Source: Cerrena zonata (lineage: Eukaryota; Basidiomycota; Agaricomycetes; Polyporales; Cerrenaceae). Taken from it: a DNA stretch of 64,000 nt. A program made the translations under genes and the position numbers. How positions within the stretch are numbered: the stretch's first letter is position 1; each line of letters opens with the position of its first letter. The stretch lies in NCBI GenBank assembly GCA_038087015.1, contig JASBNA010000013.1, forward strand, positions 620,001 to 684,000. The letters are read 5' to 3'. The notes below the pieces were generated by a model. It searched no databases. It was not told where the DNA came from and saw only the letters and a program-made list of their open reading frames with translations. Shown piece after piece: positions 62,249 through 64,000 of the stretch.

Positions 62249-63169
62249 GCTTTGTTGAAAACTTGCGCGTTTTTAGAGGTCCTTATGTGCTCCACTTTCA
62301 TTGCGTTAAATTTGTTGTTAAAAAATAAAATTGTTTAAAATGGCTTTAAATCAAAGAATTATATGTTTTTTCATTGTGCCAGTGTAAATGGAGATAAAAA
62401 CGATTATTTTTGTCGCAAAATAAAATGTGCATAGGATTTTATAAGAAATAATAAATTAAAAAATCTCACTTGTATACATAGAATTCAGGAAATAACCGAA
62501 ATGGAATGATTTACTCCTCAATTCTTTTCTTTTTTGATCCTTCTTTTCTGAACTACTGGAAATCTATTCGATAAATGCTATGTTGCCCGATAAAAGGACT
62601 TATAGTATATAATATTGCCTTTTTGATCGTATAAGCTATGGGATTTACTGTAACTACTTCTTCACATCCTTCAACTTATTGCCTGTTTTCCAAGACTAAA
62701 AGGCCAGTTTCTATGGTTCTTCGATTGCAAAATTCAAAGCATGCACGAATTTTAGATATAGAAAGCATGCATTATTGTAGCTGCTGAAACTTGTTTCGAC
62801 GAATTTTTTTGGTATTTCTAATTGCAAAATCAAGCGAGTTAAAAACGCCATAAACTTCAATTTGTTGAATATTGTTTCCTTGATATAAGGCTTTGATTCA
62901 AAAACAAACTTGGTGCTTGCCAAAAAAAAAAAGGTTTTGCAAAAAATTGCAAAAAAAATAGAAAAGTAGCAAAATTTGAATAATTGACCTGAGATAATAC
63001 ATGAAGAGCCTGGCTAAAATATAAAATTCATTAAAGATGGGAAAAATTGACATAATAAAACAAAATGGAACTTTTAAAAATTAAAATTAAGAGACTATAA
63101 TTTACAAATATTTTTTTTTTTAAATCTATATAATTTAAGGCGAAGCATCTAAAGCTGAAATTAAAAGAA
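62249..63169. other. Intergenic, tRNA-Asn / PRP20 3' end
   Basis: About 920 AT-rich bases without a convincing gene on either strand; a 70-codon frame (62711-62923, minus) looks random. The right part holds the PRP20 3' untranslated region. Multiple A/T runs. Confidence 0.6.
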
Positions 63170-64000
63170 TTATTCATCAATTTCTTCATATTTTTCTAAT
63201 CTGTCTTCTGCTTTATCTTCGTCAGTGATTTTAACACCACCACTAACAGAAAATTGACCACCAGCACCAATGAGTTGAATATCGTGGTATTTGGTGGCAG
63301 TATTAACGATTCTGGTTGGTTTTTCAACATCACCATCTAATGGACCTAAACCTGGAGCATAAGTATCACCAAAACCCCATGCATAGACCATACCATCATC
63401 AGTGATGGCAAAAGAATGATGAGAACCAGCACCAATAGCTTTAGCTTTAACTTTACTTTCTCTCTTACCAAAGTGAATAACAGTTGGAACTGGAACAGAT
63501 CTTTCCTTACCATGTTGATCTTTATAAGTGGATTCAGGTAATTCGTTTTTAGGAATACCAATTTCCTTCATATCATAACGACCCCATGCTAAAACAGTTC
63601 CATCAGAAGTTAAAGCTAAAGTATGATGCTCACCACATGCAAATTCAACAATGTTTCTATCAGATAAACTAGGAATAAGAGTAGGTTTAGTTATTAAAGA
63701 ACCATCTTCTAATTCCCCATTTGAATCAGTTAAAGCACATTGACCAAATTGATTTAATCCCCAAGCAAAGACTTTATCATTATGATCAATAGCGAAACAA
63801 TGGAAATCACCACTCGCAATATATTTGATATTATACAAACCAAATTGTTGTGGTTCTAAAGAGCTTAAACGGTGTCTTTCTAAGATACGACGACCTAATT
63901 GGTATTGTTGTCCATTACCCCAAGCATAAACAATTCCTTTAGAATCAAGAGCTAATAAGTGATCTTTACCAGCAACCAATTGAACAACATTGTGCAATTG
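63170..64000 (-). CDS. PRP20: Ran guanine-nucleotide exchange factor (RCC1), 5' end beyond the window
   Basis: Prp20/Srm1 (RCC1) loads GTP on Ran (Gsp1) at chromatin and drives nucleocytoplasmic transport. About 276 C-terminal residues lie here; the frame stays open through the right edge, so the true start lies further right. RCC1 blades recur: GIVYAWGNGQQYQLGRR, KVFAWGLNQFGQCAL, FACGEHHTLALTSDGTVLAWGR, AIGAGSHHSFAITDDGMVYAWGFG and GAGGQFSVSGGVKI, each about 50-60 residues apart. The C-terminal acidic tail (EDKAEDRLEKYEEIDE) is normal for the yeast protein. Total S. cerevisiae length is 482 aa, so roughly 200 residues are missing on the right. No anomalies. Confidence 0.95.
   Translation of the reverse strand, partial: QLHNVVQLVAGKDHLLALDSKGIVYAWGNGQQYQLGRRILERHRLSSLEPQQFGLYNIKYIASGDFHCFAIDHNDKVFAWGLNQFGQCALTDSNGELEDGSLITKPTLIPSLSDRNIVEFACGEHHTLALTSDGTVLAWGRYDMKEIGIPKNELPESTYKDQHGKERSVPVPTVIHFGKRESKVKAKAIGAGSHHSFAITDDGMVYAWGFGDTYAPGLGPLDGDVEKPTRIVNTATKYHDIQLIGAGGQFSVSGGVKITDEDKAEDRLEKYEEIDE

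Overview
The window looks like a nuclear chromosome segment of a budding yeast (Saccharomycotina). Intergenic DNA is AT-rich with long A/T runs, genes are dense and mostly intronless, the few introns have GTATGT/GTACGT donors and TACTAAC/TACTAAT branch points, and nearly every gene has a recognisable S. cerevisiae homologue. CTG codons are rare. Several sit where related yeasts have a polar residue or serine (TFC3, RRP6), which fits the CUG-Ser clade of Candida-like yeasts, but one cullin CTG argues the other way, so the code is not settled. Leu in my translations may be Ser at CTG.

Left block (1-30.3 kb): a truncated, frame-broken unknown gene; LEU1; CUL3; SWC4; MMS22; NUP60; ERG26; a small GPI-type cysteine-rich surface protein whose GPI signal is reached only by splicing; a GAS1/PHR beta-1,3-glucanosyltransferase with a one-base frame break; PXR1; TFC3; EFM5; EFB1, with a U18-like C/D snoRNA in its intron; and a spliced Zn(II)2Cys6 transcription factor.

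Middle (30.3-39.75 kb): about 9.4 kb without any credible protein gene, holding one tRNA-Gln(UUG) near its left edge. The S. cerevisiae homologues of many genes to its left are the first ORFs beside CEN7 (ERG26 YGL001C, EFM5 YGR001C, SWC4 YGR002C, CUL3 YGR003W, LEU1 YGL009C) or CEN1 (TFC3 YAL001C, EFB1 YAL003W, NUP60 YAR002W). To its right lie RRP6 (YOR001W, next to CEN15) and an RCR-like gene (YBR005W/YDR003W, near CEN2/CEN4). A regional centromere is therefore the best explanation for the gene desert and the most important observation here.

Right block (39.75-64 kb): LAS21/GPI7, REI1, RRP6, an RCR-like membrane protein, a large protein of unknown function, HIS7, PLC1, ENP1, a MATE transporter, CAF40, tRNA-Asn(GUU) and the C-terminal part of the Ran exchange factor PRP20. 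Functional themes are ribosome biogenesis (PXR1, REI1, RRP6, ENP1, snR18), cell wall and GPI anchoring (GAS1, LAS21, the GPI protein, RCR-like), amino-acid synthesis (LEU1, HIS7) and chromatin or genome maintenance (SWC4, MMS22, CUL3).

Five conserved genes carry six apparent single-base frame breaks (unknown gene 1, GAS1, LAS21, RRP6 twice, MATE). So many in housekeeping genes point to base-calling or assembly indels rather than true pseudogenes, but this has to be checked on reads.
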